DNA of 8,880 nucleotides from Candidatus Brocadiaceae bacterium (GTDB taxonomy: Bacteria; Planctomycetota; Brocadiia; SM23-32), in NCBI GenBank assembly GCA_030615435.1, contig JAUWZH010000098.1:1-8880 (forward strand). The letters run 5' to 3'. Within the stretch, counting starts at the first letter, position 1. Every line of letters begins with the position of its first letter. The notes below the pieces were generated by a model. The model was given only the letters and a program-made list of their open reading frames with translations. It ran no database searches and had not been told where the DNA came from. The translations under genes and the position numbers were made by a program. Below, piece after piece: positions 1 through 6,627 of this stretch.

Positions 1-632
1 ACCTGTTCCTTGATCAGCTCCTCGCTCCAGCGGTGGCGCTTGTAGACCTCGTCGGGATTGATGCCGGCGGCCTCCAGGGCCCGGTCCCAGCTCCGGTAGC
101 GCTTCAGGGCAGCGTTGAAGAGTCTACAGTCCTCCTGCTGCATGGACTTGGAGTTGAGCTCCAGGCCCGCCCTCGCGCGTTCCTCGATGCGGCGGATGAC
201 CTTTTCCTCGTTCCAGGACTCGTAACGCCGCACCTCGGAGGGATCAATCCCTGCGGCACACAGGGCCCCGTCCCAGCTGTTGAAGCGCGAGCTCCGAATC
301 GCCGCGTAAGCCATCCCCGAATAGTCGGGATGTCTCGAGATGTTCGTCCAGGAAAGATCCACCCCGCTATCACGGGCCGTGTGAACGGTCTCGATGATCT
401 TCTGTTTCGTCCACTTGGGTATTCTGCGCACGTTCTGATCGTAGTCAATGCCGGCAGCCTCAATCGCCCTTTTCCAACTGCCGAAGTGATAATTCGCAGC
501 GCTCAATAGACCTTGGCTCTGGCGGGCGACGCGATTGTAGGAAAGATCTTCCCCACGCTCCCGAAGGCGACGAATGTGGGCGATGATCTTCTCCTGGGTC
601 CAGTGCGCGGCGGGGCCATTCCCGCACATCAT
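1..632 (-). CDS. Tandem-repeat protein of the homing-endonuclease-associated repeat (HNH_repeat) type, 3' end outside window
   Basis: The minus-strand frame from the ATG at 632-630 is open for 210 codons to the window edge, so the C-terminus is missing. The protein is a series of units of 62-66 residues, each starting at a tryptophan: W11, W74, W140 and W202 (the last unit is cut off). Each unit reads roughly W-x-x-E/Q-K/L-I/V-I, then G-x-x-L, then a small residue stretch with A-A, then F/Y-x-S-W-x-x-A-L/I-x-A-A-G-I-D/N. This matches my memory of the homing-endonuclease-associated repeat, found next to HNH nuclease domains and also as long nuclease-free arrays. Such repeats are thought to bind DNA; I infer the same here, and no nuclease motif is visible in the part seen. 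The start was chosen because the repeat frame begins here and a G-run (633-640) precedes it; a second ATG follows directly at 629-627. A promoter candidate lies about 130 bases upstream. The frame is not obvious from standard ORF calling because the gene is cut by the edge. Confidence 0.8.
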   Translation of the reverse strand, partial: MMCGNGPAAHWTQEKIIAHIRRLRERGEDLSYNRVARQSQGLLSAANYHFGSWKRAIEAAGIDYDQNVRRIPKWTKQKIIETVHTARDSGVDLSWTNISRHPDYSGMAYAAIRSSRFNSWDGALCAAGIDPSEVRRYESWNEEKVIRRIEERARAGLELNSKSMQQEDCRLFNAALKRYRSWDRALEAAGINPDEVYKRHRWSEELIKEQ

Positions 633-772
633 TCCCCCCCTTTTCCCCAGGCACGAGCGACCCCGTACTTGACGGCCGACGATCGTGGCCCCCTGCTCTC
701 GCGAATGAAGGGACCCGACACCTGAACGGCACTAAGCTGCCATCACGACAAACGCTCATGTAGAGCACCATT

Positions 773-801
773 ATCTTAACATAGACTGCTCCGCGTGTAA
801 A
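773..801 (-). promoter_or_regulatory. Sigma70-like promoter for the repeat protein
   Basis: Reading the minus strand, TTTACA (801-796, five of six matches to the -35 consensus) is followed after 17 bases by TAAGAT (778-773, four of six matches to the -10 consensus). Transcription would begin near 766, leaving a leader of about 130 bases before the ATG at 632. The site lies just after the stop codon of the glycosyltransferase gene (833), the expected place for a promoter of the next gene. The leader holds no reading frame I trust. Confidence 0.45.
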
Positions 802-832
802 TGAGCCGCTGCCGCTCGAGGCAACCACGTCG

Positions 833-2695
833 TCACCTCTGGGGGCCGATGACCCATTTCAGCAGGCGCAGCCGGACGGCGTCCCGGACCATTCCCTGGC
901 AATACGTGTCGGCCAGGTCCGCCCTTTCGCGCGCCGAGAGCGTGTCCCTCAAGGTGCTCAGCAGGCGGCGGAGCTCCATCCCCCAGAGCACTTCCTTTGC
1001 CACGGGCGGCATCCACGAAAGGCGCCAGGCAGTGTCCAGGCGCTCAAAGAACAGCCCGCCAGATGCGTCAACGTAGATGCTGGCCGCACGCAGGTCCCCG
1101 TGGAAATGACCGGCGCGATGAAACCGCCAAAGCAGCCGCACAAGGCGCCGGATGAGGCCCCCGCGATCGGACACCGAGCGCAGCGCAGCAGAAAGGGGCT
1201 CCGCCCCGCCGAGCTCTTCCGCGACGATCACCTGTTCGCGGCACAAGGGCGACCGCGTCTCCATGTAGCAGACGGGCACTCGTGCCGCGAGGGCCGCGCG
1301 GAGCAGGCGAAGCGCTGAGCGCCAGTAGTTCCTGGTTCCCAGGCTGCGGATCAGGCACCGGGGCCACTGCAAGACGGTGCCGGTGCGGCCGTGTCTGCGC
1401 ACCAGCAGCGGCCGGACCTCTCCGTCCACCATCGCCTCGACACGTTCGTCCCACGGGCCACCGGGAGGCCTCGCCAGTCCCGCCTGCCGCGCCACGGCGA
1501 GTTCTGCGAGGAACCGATAGAACTCCGGCGCGCTGTAGCACGTGGCAATCTGGCCGCGCCAGCGCCCGAGCTCGAACCCGACGGAGAACGGTCGGCGAAT
1601 AAGCCCCTCGGCGGCCCGGACCTCCCCGCCGCCGTCCAGAACCCGCAGGGCGGCGTCGAGCACCTGCTCGACCGAGATCTCTGCCATGCACCGCCGATCG
1701 CCACAGCGGCGCCTCGTGCAGGGCCTACATTCGACCGGCGCCGTGACCACCTCGCTGGGGCCGCAGTACGGGCCGGTCTCGACGGGGTCCTTGGGACCAA
1801 ACAGGACCACCACAGGCTGCCCGAGGGCCGAGGCCATGTGCATCGGGCCCGTGTCACTGCCGATGAACAGGTCGGCCCGGCTCAGCACGCAGGCAAGCTG
1901 CTGCAGATGTGTAATTCGGGGCGCCTGCACGGCACGGTGCCCCGTCGCCCCCACGAGGCGGAAAGCCAGCGCCTCCTCCGCCGGCCCCCAGGTGACCACA
2001 ACGGAGGCGCCGCGCTCCTCCATCAGACGTTCGGCCACTTCGGCGTAGCGCTCGGGGGGCCATCGTTTGAAGGCGGCAGACCCGCTCGTGCCCGGATGCA
2101 TCACCACCAGAGGCCGTCGTAGATCCGAGCAGAGGCGCTCAATAGGCCCGGCATGCTCTTCACCGTGCGGCAGGACGGCCTCTGCGAACCGCGTGGCGAT
2201 CCCGAGGGGCGCGAGCAACGCCAGGTCGCGCTCAATGCGGTGACAACCACTCTTTGGCACCCTCACCAGGCGGTTCTGCACCAGGTGAGCCAGCTCCCGC
2301 GAGACGGGCGGAGCGAACCCCACCCGCAGAGACGCCCCCGCCGCAGCCACCAGCCACGCACTCTTGAAGCTGCTTTGGAAGTCGATGCTGACGTCGAAGC
2401 GGCGCCGCCGCAGGTTCAGAGCGAGGTCCGTCAACTCCGGCAGCACGCTCACCCAACCCAGGGGGCTCTTCAGCGACGTCCCCCAGGACGAGCGCGGGAC
2501 CCTGATCAGCTCGTCAATGTGGGGATGCCCCTCCAGCAGCGAGGCGAACCGCTCCTCGAGGATCCACGTGATGTGCGCCAGGGGCCGATGCTCGCGGAGC
2601 AGGGACAGCGCGTTGAGGGAATGCACGATGTCCCCCAGGCCGCTGAGCCTGATGCAGAGAATCTCGCCGCCGCTTTCCGGTTCACAGATTGTCAT
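833..2695 (-). CDS. Glycosyltransferase family 9 (heptosyltransferase-like) fused to a WaaP/Kdo-kinase-like domain
   Basis: The product is 620 aa from the ATG at 2695-2693. An in-frame TTG at 2716 would add seven residues, but neither start has a clear ribosome binding site. Residues about 10-350 are a family 9 glycosyltransferase, the family that adds heptose and related sugars to lipopolysaccharide core from nucleotide sugars at the cytoplasmic face of the inner membrane. The visible motifs are RLSGLGDIVHSL (16-27), HPGT (200-203), KRWPPERYAEVAERL (210-224), GSDTGPMHMASALGQP (279-294) and FGPKDPVETGP (299-309). Four cysteines (323, 326, 331, 336) follow, as in WaaF-like proteins. Residues about 365-613 resemble lipopolysaccharide sugar kinases: an 'ALRLLRAALAARVPV' segment near 460-475, then FHGDL (531-535), where D534 would be the catalytic aspartate. 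The asparagine expected soon after is serine (S539), and the usual metal-binding aspartate is unclear (ERLD, 551-554), so this half may be weak or inactive. There is no signal peptide or membrane segment. The fusion of transferase and kinase-like domain suggests addition and phosphorylation of a core sugar. Acceptor and donor cannot be told from sequence. Confidence 0.85.
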   Translation of the reverse strand: MTICEPESGGEILCIRLSGLGDIVHSLNALSLLREHRPLAHITWILEERFASLLEGHPHIDELIRVPRSSWGTSLKSPLGWVSVLPELTDLALNLRRRRFDVSIDFQSSFKSAWLVAAAGASLRVGFAPPVSRELAHLVQNRLVRVPKSGCHRIERDLALLAPLGIATRFAEAVLPHGEEHAGPIERLCSDLRRPLVVMHPGTSGSAAFKRWPPERYAEVAERLMEERGASVVVTWGPAEEALAFRLVGATGHRAVQAPRITHLQQLACVLSRADLFIGSDTGPMHMASALGQPVVVLFGPKDPVETGPYCGPSEVVTAPVECRPCTRRRCGDRRCMAEISVEQVLDAALRVLDGGGEVRAAEGLIRRPFSVGFELGRWRGQIATCYSAPEFYRFLAELAVARQAGLARPPGGPWDERVEAMVDGEVRPLLVRRHGRTGTVLQWPRCLIRSLGTRNYWRSALRLLRAALAARVPVCYMETRSPLCREQVIVAEELGGAEPLSAALRSVSDRGGLIRRLVRLLWRFHRAGHFHGDLRAASIYVDASGGLFFERLDTAWRLSWMPPVAKEVLWGMELRRLLSTLRDTLSARERADLADTYCQGMVRDAVRLRLLKWVIGPQR

Positions 2696-2716
2696 GGGCA
2701 GGGGGTCAGCAGTCAA

Positions 2717-2762
2717 AGCCCGGGGATCAGCCCCGGCATCACTGGTACACTACCGCTGTACC
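2717..2762 (-). other. Two small hairpins in the gap between the two enzyme genes
   Basis: The gap between the ADP-ribosylglycohydrolase stop (2785) and the next ATG (2695) holds two perfect inverted repeats. GGTACA/TGTACC (2744-2749 and 2757-2762) has a 7-base loop. CCGGGG/CCCCGG (2720-2725 and 2731-2736) has a 5-base loop. Neither is followed by a real T-run on the minus strand; the second is followed only by CTTTG. They could be weak attenuators or RNA-processing structures, or chance in GC-rich DNA. Confidence 0.3.
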
Positions 2763-2784
2763 TTTTCCAAGCGAGAATGGCTCC

Positions 2785-4110
2785 TCATCGTTCCGGCGGC
2801 GGCGTTTGCACGGCAAGGGTGCGCCGGGCCAGGTCGGATATTGCAGCGTCCGTGTCGCCCGCCACCAGCGACTCCAGGCGGTCGTTCAGAGGCCCCTTCC
2901 AGTGATCGGGGATGGCATCGGCGCCGATAATGGCGCCCACCACCGAACCGACTGTCGCGCCATTGCAATCGGTGTCCAGACCTGCGGTGACGGCGAGCGA
3001 GACGCTGCGGGTGAAGTCCTTCTCGCCCCACAACAGTGACATCGCAACAATCGCCGCATTGTTTACGGTGTGGACGGGGTGGTAATGCCCGTGTTGTTCG
3101 AGGATATTCTCAGTGGCGTCTTCGGCGGAACGATCCTCTTCCCGCCAGGCCAGCACCTCCTGGATGGCCTCAGCCAGCCGGCAGTTGCGCGGTATTTCCG
3201 ACAAACCGATCCTCACGAGCTGCTTCGGTTCCTTCACGACGAAAGCGGCGGCGATCATGGCCGCTGCCCACATCTCCCCGTAGATGCCGTTGCGCGTGTG
3301 GCTGATCGAGGCGTCGCGGAACGCCAGCGAGGCAGCTTCCTGCGGACGCCCTGGGCAGGCATACCCCCATGGGTCAGCCCGTATCTGCGCCCCAATCCAC
3401 TCGCGGTAAGGATTGCGCCACGTGGCGCTCCGAGGCGGCCAGATCCCGTTGACGAAGTTGCGGTAGGCCACGCGCTCTGCGGTGCAGGTTCCCTCGTAGG
3501 GAAGGTGGCGAAGCCAGAACCGCGCCACGTTCGCCGGCTCAAAACCCTTGCCGTGGGCCTCCAGGATGCGCAGGCCCACGATCGTGTAATCGGTATCATC
3601 GTCCCGCACGCCACGAGTGATGTTTCCTCGCAGGATCGCCCCGTCGGCCAGCATCGCTCCAACACATCCCCGGCCATCGGCTTCCGGCGCCTGGAAATAA
3701 TCGCACAGCGTCCGCTCTCCGCAGGCGTCGAGCAGAACCTGGATCTGCCGGCGTTTCCATCCCTCGACCGGCTTTCCGAGCATACACCCGGCCACGCGAC
3801 CGAGCCATGCACCGAGGGTTTCGTCGGCCAGCACGTCCTTGCCGATCTCCGCACCGAGGATGCGGGGCCCTTCGGGCCGCTCCCGACGTATGGTCGCCAG
3901 ATCGCTCGGCTCGCAGTAGCGGAAACGCGAGTCCGGTTCGAGGCGTTCGAGCACCTCGCACAGTTCGCAGAGCCGCGACAACCTCCCTTCGGCGCCCTGC
4001 TCCTCGAGCAGTGTCACTTCCCCCTCCACCTCCGAGGTGTCACACCCCTGCTCGCGGCGCGTCCTGAGCTCCTCGCGCAGGAACGTCAGCAGTTTTCCGG
4101 CATCCTCCAT
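2785..4110 (-). CDS. ADP-ribosylglycohydrolase (DraG/ARH) family protein with N-terminal helical extension
   Basis: The product is 441 aa from the ATG at 4110-4108. An in-frame ATG at 4170 would add 20 residues rich in R and G that do not resemble the family, and an AGAG-type ribosome site precedes 4110, so I prefer the shorter form. Residues 1-85 are a charged helical extension ending in a 'CEPSDLATIRRERP' segment that I recall from the long subtype common in planctomycetes and relatives. The catalytic fold begins near residue 95: GAWLGRVAGCMLGKPVEG (100-117), then DDDTDYT (170-176), which matches the metal-binding 'TDDT' motif, and GLDTDCNGATVG (377-388), which matches the C-terminal metal-binding motif. 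Enzymes of this family use two magnesium ions to remove ADP-ribose from proteins, nucleic acids or small molecules. The first motif has cysteine where DraG-type enzymes have aspartate (GD-ALG), which may mean a different substrate. It is soluble and has no signal peptide. A sigma70-like promoter lies upstream (4294-4321), and the GT9 gene follows after 89 bases. Confidence 0.88.
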   Translation of the reverse strand: MEDAGKLLTFLREELRTRREQGCDTSEVEGEVTLLEEQGAEGRLSRLCELCEVLERLEPDSRFRYCEPSDLATIRRERPEGPRILGAEIGKDVLADETLGAWLGRVAGCMLGKPVEGWKRRQIQVLLDACGERTLCDYFQAPEADGRGCVGAMLADGAILRGNITRGVRDDDTDYTIVGLRILEAHGKGFEPANVARFWLRHLPYEGTCTAERVAYRNFVNGIWPPRSATWRNPYREWIGAQIRADPWGYACPGRPQEAASLAFRDASISHTRNGIYGEMWAAAMIAAAFVVKEPKQLVRIGLSEIPRNCRLAEAIQEVLAWREEDRSAEDATENILEQHGHYHPVHTVNNAAIVAMSLLWGEKDFTRSVSLAVTAGLDTDCNGATVGSVVGAIIGADAIPDHWKGPLNDRLESLVAGDTDAAISDLARRTLAVQTPPPER

Positions 4111-4293
4111 GAGCGCTTCTCTGGACGCCCTGCCTGCAAGCCGACAGCCTCTTACATGACCATTCTTCATGCGCTCGCACCAAAGGGCTTGTTACGTGGC
4201 CGCCCCAACTTGAACGGCTCGGCCCGACAGCCGCGAACCTCGACGCACTGCCGATAAGACGCCGGCATCCGCAGGGACGATGACTCACCCGCT

Positions 4294-4321
4294 ATTATAA
4301 CCATCCGAAGCCCAGGACCAA
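4294..4321 (-). promoter_or_regulatory. Sigma70-like promoter for the ADP-ribosylglycohydrolase
   Basis: On the minus strand a perfect TATAAT (4299-4294) lies 16 bases after TTGGTC (4321-4316, TTG conserved). The predicted start is near 4287, about 175 bases before the preferred ATG at 4110 and about 115 before the alternative ATG at 4170. It is one of the few AT-rich patches in very GC-rich DNA, which strengthens the call. Confidence 0.5.
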
Positions 4322-4649
4322 CCCGCAAAATGAGGTGTTTGCGCTCGAACGCCAGATGTCCCCGGGCGCTGAAGTCTTCAAGACACAGGTCCGCGTCGAA
4401 GTCCTTCGCGCAAGCACGCCCGGCAGTCGTTTTCCACCTGGGACTCCATTTCAGCCCGTGACGATGCAATATCGCAACTGGTTGCTGCCAACTGGGGGCC
4501 GGAAGGAACGGAGGAAGAAGGTCCTGCGTCCGTGCAGAGCCTCGCCCTTGCCAGCAGCACAGAATCCCTTGCTGCGACTCGCGTCACTTCCCCCGAAGCC
4601 GAGTGTATCCCCTGTTGGAGGTATCCACCCCTCAGAGCTATCCCGCCCC

Positions 4650-4678
4650 TTGACCTTTCGGCCCTTCTTCACTACATT
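4650..4678 (+). promoter_or_regulatory. Promoter of the tRNA-Arg gene
   Basis: TTGACC (4650-4655, five of six matches) is followed after exactly 17 bases by TACATT (4673-4678, four of six). Transcription would start near 4685, giving a tRNA precursor with a leader of about 74 bases. The promoter is on the host side of the tRNA, so insertion of the element at the tRNA 3' end would not disturb it. Confidence 0.45.
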
Positions 4679-4725
4679 CATATGGGTTCGCAGGATGATA
4701 CGATGCTCAGCGGCAAGTCGCTGTC

Positions 4726-6231
4726 TCATCTGTCATTCCGGCTCCAGTAATCTCCAGTGCGCCCGTAGCTCAGGCGGATAGAGCGGCGGTTTCCTAAACC
4801 GCAGGTCGCAGGTTCGAGTCCTGCCGGGCGTACCATTCCTTTTTGCCCGCCAGAGGGGCCTTTCCCGCTTATTCGCAAGGGCTTACGACCGCCTTCCCTT
4901 GCGCCACTTGCCCCGCCGGATTGTCTGGATCGGTCTTGATGAATCGCTTCAGATCGCATCTGTTTGGCCAAGCAGGAGCCCAAGACAGCGCGGCCGTCTG
5001 TGCCGGTGGCTTGCATCGCTTCTGGCTGGGCGGAGATGTCCGGGAGCGCTGCCACCGCGTCGCTCTGCCGTTCAAGTGTGCTGTGGGTGTACCGCGACAT
5101 AGTCAAGTTGATATCACTGTGCCGAGCCAAATGCTGTGCCACGCTCGGATGAACGCCCGAGCTGGCCAGGTTCGTGATGAAAGTGTGTCGCAGGGCGTGG
5201 AAGTCCACGACGCGCCCCCTGGCATCCTCATATGGAATCCCGGCAGCTTCCCGATCCACGCGGAGGATCTTTGAGCCGACGGCCTCCTCGGGCATCGGGA
5301 AAGCCTCCGCAAGGGGAAGCAGCCGTTGGAAGTAATCTCTCAATTCTGTCACCGTGTCAGGACGCAGAGGGAGCGTGTCATCGCGCCGACGCTTGGAATA
5401 GCCCGCCGTCAGCGTCACCGTCGGTGGGTCGCTTTCCAAGTCGAAACTCGCCCGTGTCAAACTGTTCAGTTCGCTCCAGCGGAGGCCGGTTTCGAGCGCC
5501 ACACGATAGAGTATCTCCCGGTCCCTGCCTGACATGCCGCGCACAGTTGGACCGTTACGGGCCGCTGCGAGTAGCCGCTGAGCTTCCTCGACGGTCAATG
5601 CCCGGCGGTCGTGGCGGCGGTCGGTTCGCACGTTGAGACCGCGCAAGTGGGCAACTGGGCTTTCTGCGGCACGTCCCTCGCGCACCATCCACCTGCAGAA
5701 TTGCTTCAGGGCCGACAAATAGAAGTTTGAGGTCTGCGCGCCGATGTTGTTCCCGCCGTCTCGCCGGTCTGCAAGGTACTGCTGAACACGGCTTGGCGTG
5801 ATATCCGAGAAATACCGGGAGCCGCAGCCCTCCAGGAGAGTCCTTGCCCGTCCGGTTACAAGGTTGACGTGCTTGGGTGTGTTGCCCTTGGCTCTCAACG
5901 CCACCTGCCAGTCTTCCAAATGTTCCGCCAGTGGCTTGGTTGCCGCCACGCTTTGGGCGTCCAGGACGCCGATGAACACCAGCTTGTCACGGAAGCGCTC
6001 GGGCAGAGATTCGAGCCACCGCGCCAGATCGCCCTGCGGTCGCTCGCCGGAAATCCGGCACGCCACAAGAGATTCCGCTTTCCGCCCAAACTCGGCGGAC
6101 GCCCTCTTGTCAGTGAACGCGGCCAGGCGCCTCCGCCGCTCCATGTGGTCCTTGAACTCGATATACCACTTCGCCGCCGTGCAAGTCTTGCCGCCCCGGT
6201 CCCTGTACGTTGCCTTGAACAGTCGCATCAT
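4726..6231 (-). CDS. int: Tyrosine recombinase (phage-type integrase) with a tail encoded antisense to the tRNA
   Basis: The 501-aa product starts at the ATG at 6231-6229, preceded by a strong ribosome site GGGAGG (6242-6237) five bases upstream. That site lies inside the last codons of the upstream gene, whose stop abuts this start, so translation is probably coupled. Residues 1-60 resemble the arm-binding N-terminus of planctomycete-type integrases, about 100-195 form the core-binding helical domain, and about 208-395 the catalytic domain. The catalytic set is complete: R251 (GLRWSEL), probable K280, H345 and R348 (HALRHTF), H371 (LARHSD) and the nucleophile Y381 (MSRYTH). It cuts and rejoins DNA to integrate and excise the element. 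The last 120 residues go beyond the usual fold: a Gly/Arg/Ser-rich linker, then residues 466-491 (from MVRPAGLEPAT to SYGR) are the antisense translation of the tRNA, and the final ten come from host DNA. In the circular form the tail would differ after the crossover point. Confidence 0.95.
   Translation of the reverse strand: MMRLFKATYRDRGGKTCTAAKWYIEFKDHMERRRRLAAFTDKRASAEFGRKAESLVACRISGERPQGDLARWLESLPERFRDKLVFIGVLDAQSVAATKPLAEHLEDWQVALRAKGNTPKHVNLVTGRARTLLEGCGSRYFSDITPSRVQQYLADRRDGGNNIGAQTSNFYLSALKQFCRWMVREGRAAESPVAHLRGLNVRTDRRHDRRALTVEEAQRLLAAARNGPTVRGMSGRDREILYRVALETGLRWSELNSLTRASFDLESDPPTVTLTAGYSKRRRDDTLPLRPDTVTELRDYFQRLLPLAEAFPMPEEAVGSKILRVDREAAGIPYEDARGRVVDFHALRHTFITNLASSGVHPSVAQHLARHSDINLTMSRYTHSTLERQSDAVAALPDISAQPEAMQATGTDGRAVLGSCLAKQMRSEAIHQDRSRQSGGASGAREGGRKPLRISGKGPSGGQKGMVRPAGLEPATCGLGNRRSIRLSYGRTGDYWSRNDR
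4759..4835 (+). tRNA. tRNA-Arg (anticodon CCT), CCA encoded
   Basis: A full cloverleaf can be drawn. The acceptor stem is GCGCCCG (4759-4765) with CGGGCGT (4825-4831), the first pair being G-U. The D arm is GCTC/GAGC. The anticodon stem is GCGGT/ACCGC (4786-4790, 4798-4802) with loop TTCCTAA, giving anticodon CCT at 4793-4795, which reads AGG. The T arm is GCAGG/CCTGC (4808-4812, 4820-4824) with loop TTCGAGT. The discriminator is A4832 and CCA is encoded at 4833-4835. The gene is intact, as expected when an element integrates into the 3' half of a tRNA and restores it. The integrase gene overlaps it completely on the opposite strand. Confidence 0.95.
4793..4835 (+). other. Probable attachment site (tRNA anticodon-to-3'-end segment)
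   Basis: Tyrosine recombinases encoded next to a tRNA normally recombine within its anticodon or T arm, duplicating the 3' segment at the far end of the element. The integrase here lies on the 3' side of the tRNA, as this model predicts. I see no second copy of the T-arm and acceptor segment between 4836 and 8880, so the other attachment site should be to the right of the window. The exact crossover point cannot be fixed from one end. Confidence 0.5.
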
Positions 6232-6405
6232 TCATTCCTCCCGCCATGGACGCATAAGGAGATCAGACACCGACACGCCTTTTCGTTTCGCTTCCGCCTT
6301 CAGCTGCGCCCGTTCGCGCGCGGTTACGCGGAGAGTAATAATCTCACCCCTCCGCTTGTTCTCCGGCACTGGTGGCCGTCCCATCTTCTTCCCTTTCTTG
6401 CTCAT
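6232..6405 (-). CDS. Small ribbon-helix-helix (CopG/MobC-like) DNA-binding protein
   Basis: A 57-aa frame runs from the ATG at 6405-6403 to TGA at 6234-6232, directly abutting the integrase start. After a lysine-rich lead it carries GRPPVPENKRRGEII (9-23), then the beta strand ITLRVTARERAQL (23-35) and a helix-turn-helix pair AEAKRKGVSVSDLL (37-50), the pattern of ribbon-helix-helix proteins. The GRPP-x-PE-N lead with a basic run is typical of plasmid and element relaxosome or MobC-type accessory proteins. Likely roles are repression of its own promoter and the integrase, or acting as excision or mobilisation factor; sequence alone cannot decide. A second ATG at 6384-6382 (codon 8) has an AAAGGGA ribosome-like site before it and may be the true start. 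The gene is short enough to be missed by default gene calling. Confidence 0.7.
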   Translation of the reverse strand: MSKKGKKMGRPPVPENKRRGEIITLRVTARERAQLKAEAKRKGVSVSDLLMRPWREE

Positions 6406-6411
6406 GACAAA

Positions 6412-6440
6412 AGGATACTTCGTGTATTACGCAAAGTCAA
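6412..6440 (-). promoter_or_regulatory. Promoter of the ribbon-helix-helix gene and integrase
   Basis: On the minus strand TTGACT (6440-6435, five of six matches) is followed by a 17-base spacer and TATCCT (6417-6412, four of six). The expected transcription start falls at about 6405, on or next to the first ATG, so the RNA would be leaderless for that ATG or have a leader of about 21 bases for the ATG at 6384. The spacer holds short inverted-repeat character (ATAC-N5-GTAT on the minus strand, 6427-6415), a possible operator half-site pair. Confidence 0.5.
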
Positions 6441-6504
6441 GGGCAAATTCCAGATTTCCTTCGGGCGTTCTCCGGCGCGCTCCTCCGTTCATACGTTATC
6501 CGTC

Positions 6505-6621
6505 CTACCATGCTGCCAGAAGGCCCGCCATGCCAAAATGAGCCCAGCAAGCCCCACTCACTTCGTAACTGGGTGCAACCTCGGCACCCGGGGCATCTTC
6601 CAGGCGCTTTTCTGCCGACAC
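6505..6621 (-). CDS. Possible 38-aa peptide
   Basis: A GTG at 6621-6619 starts a 38-codon frame ending in TAG (6507-6505). It lies six bases after the stop of the four-cysteine protein gene, and the sequence AGAGGGGGG between them could serve as ribosome site, so re-initiation is possible. The N-terminal half is acidic (AEKRLEDAPGAEV) and the end is hydrophobic (FGMAGLLAAW). I recognise no family. A hairpin with arms GGGTGC/GCACCC (6571-6576 and 6584-6589) sits inside it, so this stretch may instead be structured non-coding RNA. Confidence 0.28.
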   Translation of the reverse strand: MSAEKRLEDAPGAEVAPSYEVSGACWAHFGMAGLLAAW

Positions 6622-6627
6622 CCCCCT

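Larger units (their letters stand above)
4111..4758. other. Non-coding stretch between the glycohydrolase and the tRNA
   Basis: This stretch of about 650 bases holds no convincing gene. A minus-strand frame (4469-4167) starts with TTG and ends in an ATGA overlap with the alternative ATG at 4170, but it runs through a good promoter and has no recognisable composition or domain. The only signals I can support are the minus-strand promoter at 4294-4321 and a plus-strand promoter at 4650-4678 in front of the tRNA. The integrase stop codon (4726-4728) lies at its right end. Confidence 0.5.

Noticed and set aside
460..828. Minus-strand frame of 122 codons spanning the promoter and the start of the repeat protein
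   Set aside because: It begins upstream of the promoter at 773-801 and overlaps the repeat protein in another frame. The repeat frame shows clear conserved units and this one does not.
1391..2122. Long plus-strand frames across the glycosyltransferase gene (1391-2122, 1542-2048, 2153-2905)
   Set aside because: They lie antisense to a gene with unmistakable family motifs, and long antisense frames are expected in GC-rich coding DNA.
3070..4257. Plus-strand 395-aa frame across the glycohydrolase gene
   Set aside because: It mirrors the minus-strand gene codon for codon and shows no domain. The minus-strand product has all catalytic motifs.
4200..4260. Sequence around GTTACGTGGCC...CGGCTCGGCC resembling an integron attC fold
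   Set aside because: The core sites required for attC (GTTRRRY and RYYYAAC as a matching pair) are not present, and no cassette or integron integrase is nearby.
4167..4469. Minus-strand 100-aa frame with ATGA overlap to the alternative glycohydrolase start
   Set aside because: It starts with TTG, has no ribosome site, contains the perfect TATAAT promoter inside it and has no recognisable domain. The overlap is probably chance.
4836..4870. T-run and GCCC/GGGC arms after the tRNA as a rho-independent terminator
   Set aside because: The T-run (4840-4844) comes before the arms instead of after, and the stem is only four pairs with a 7-base loop.
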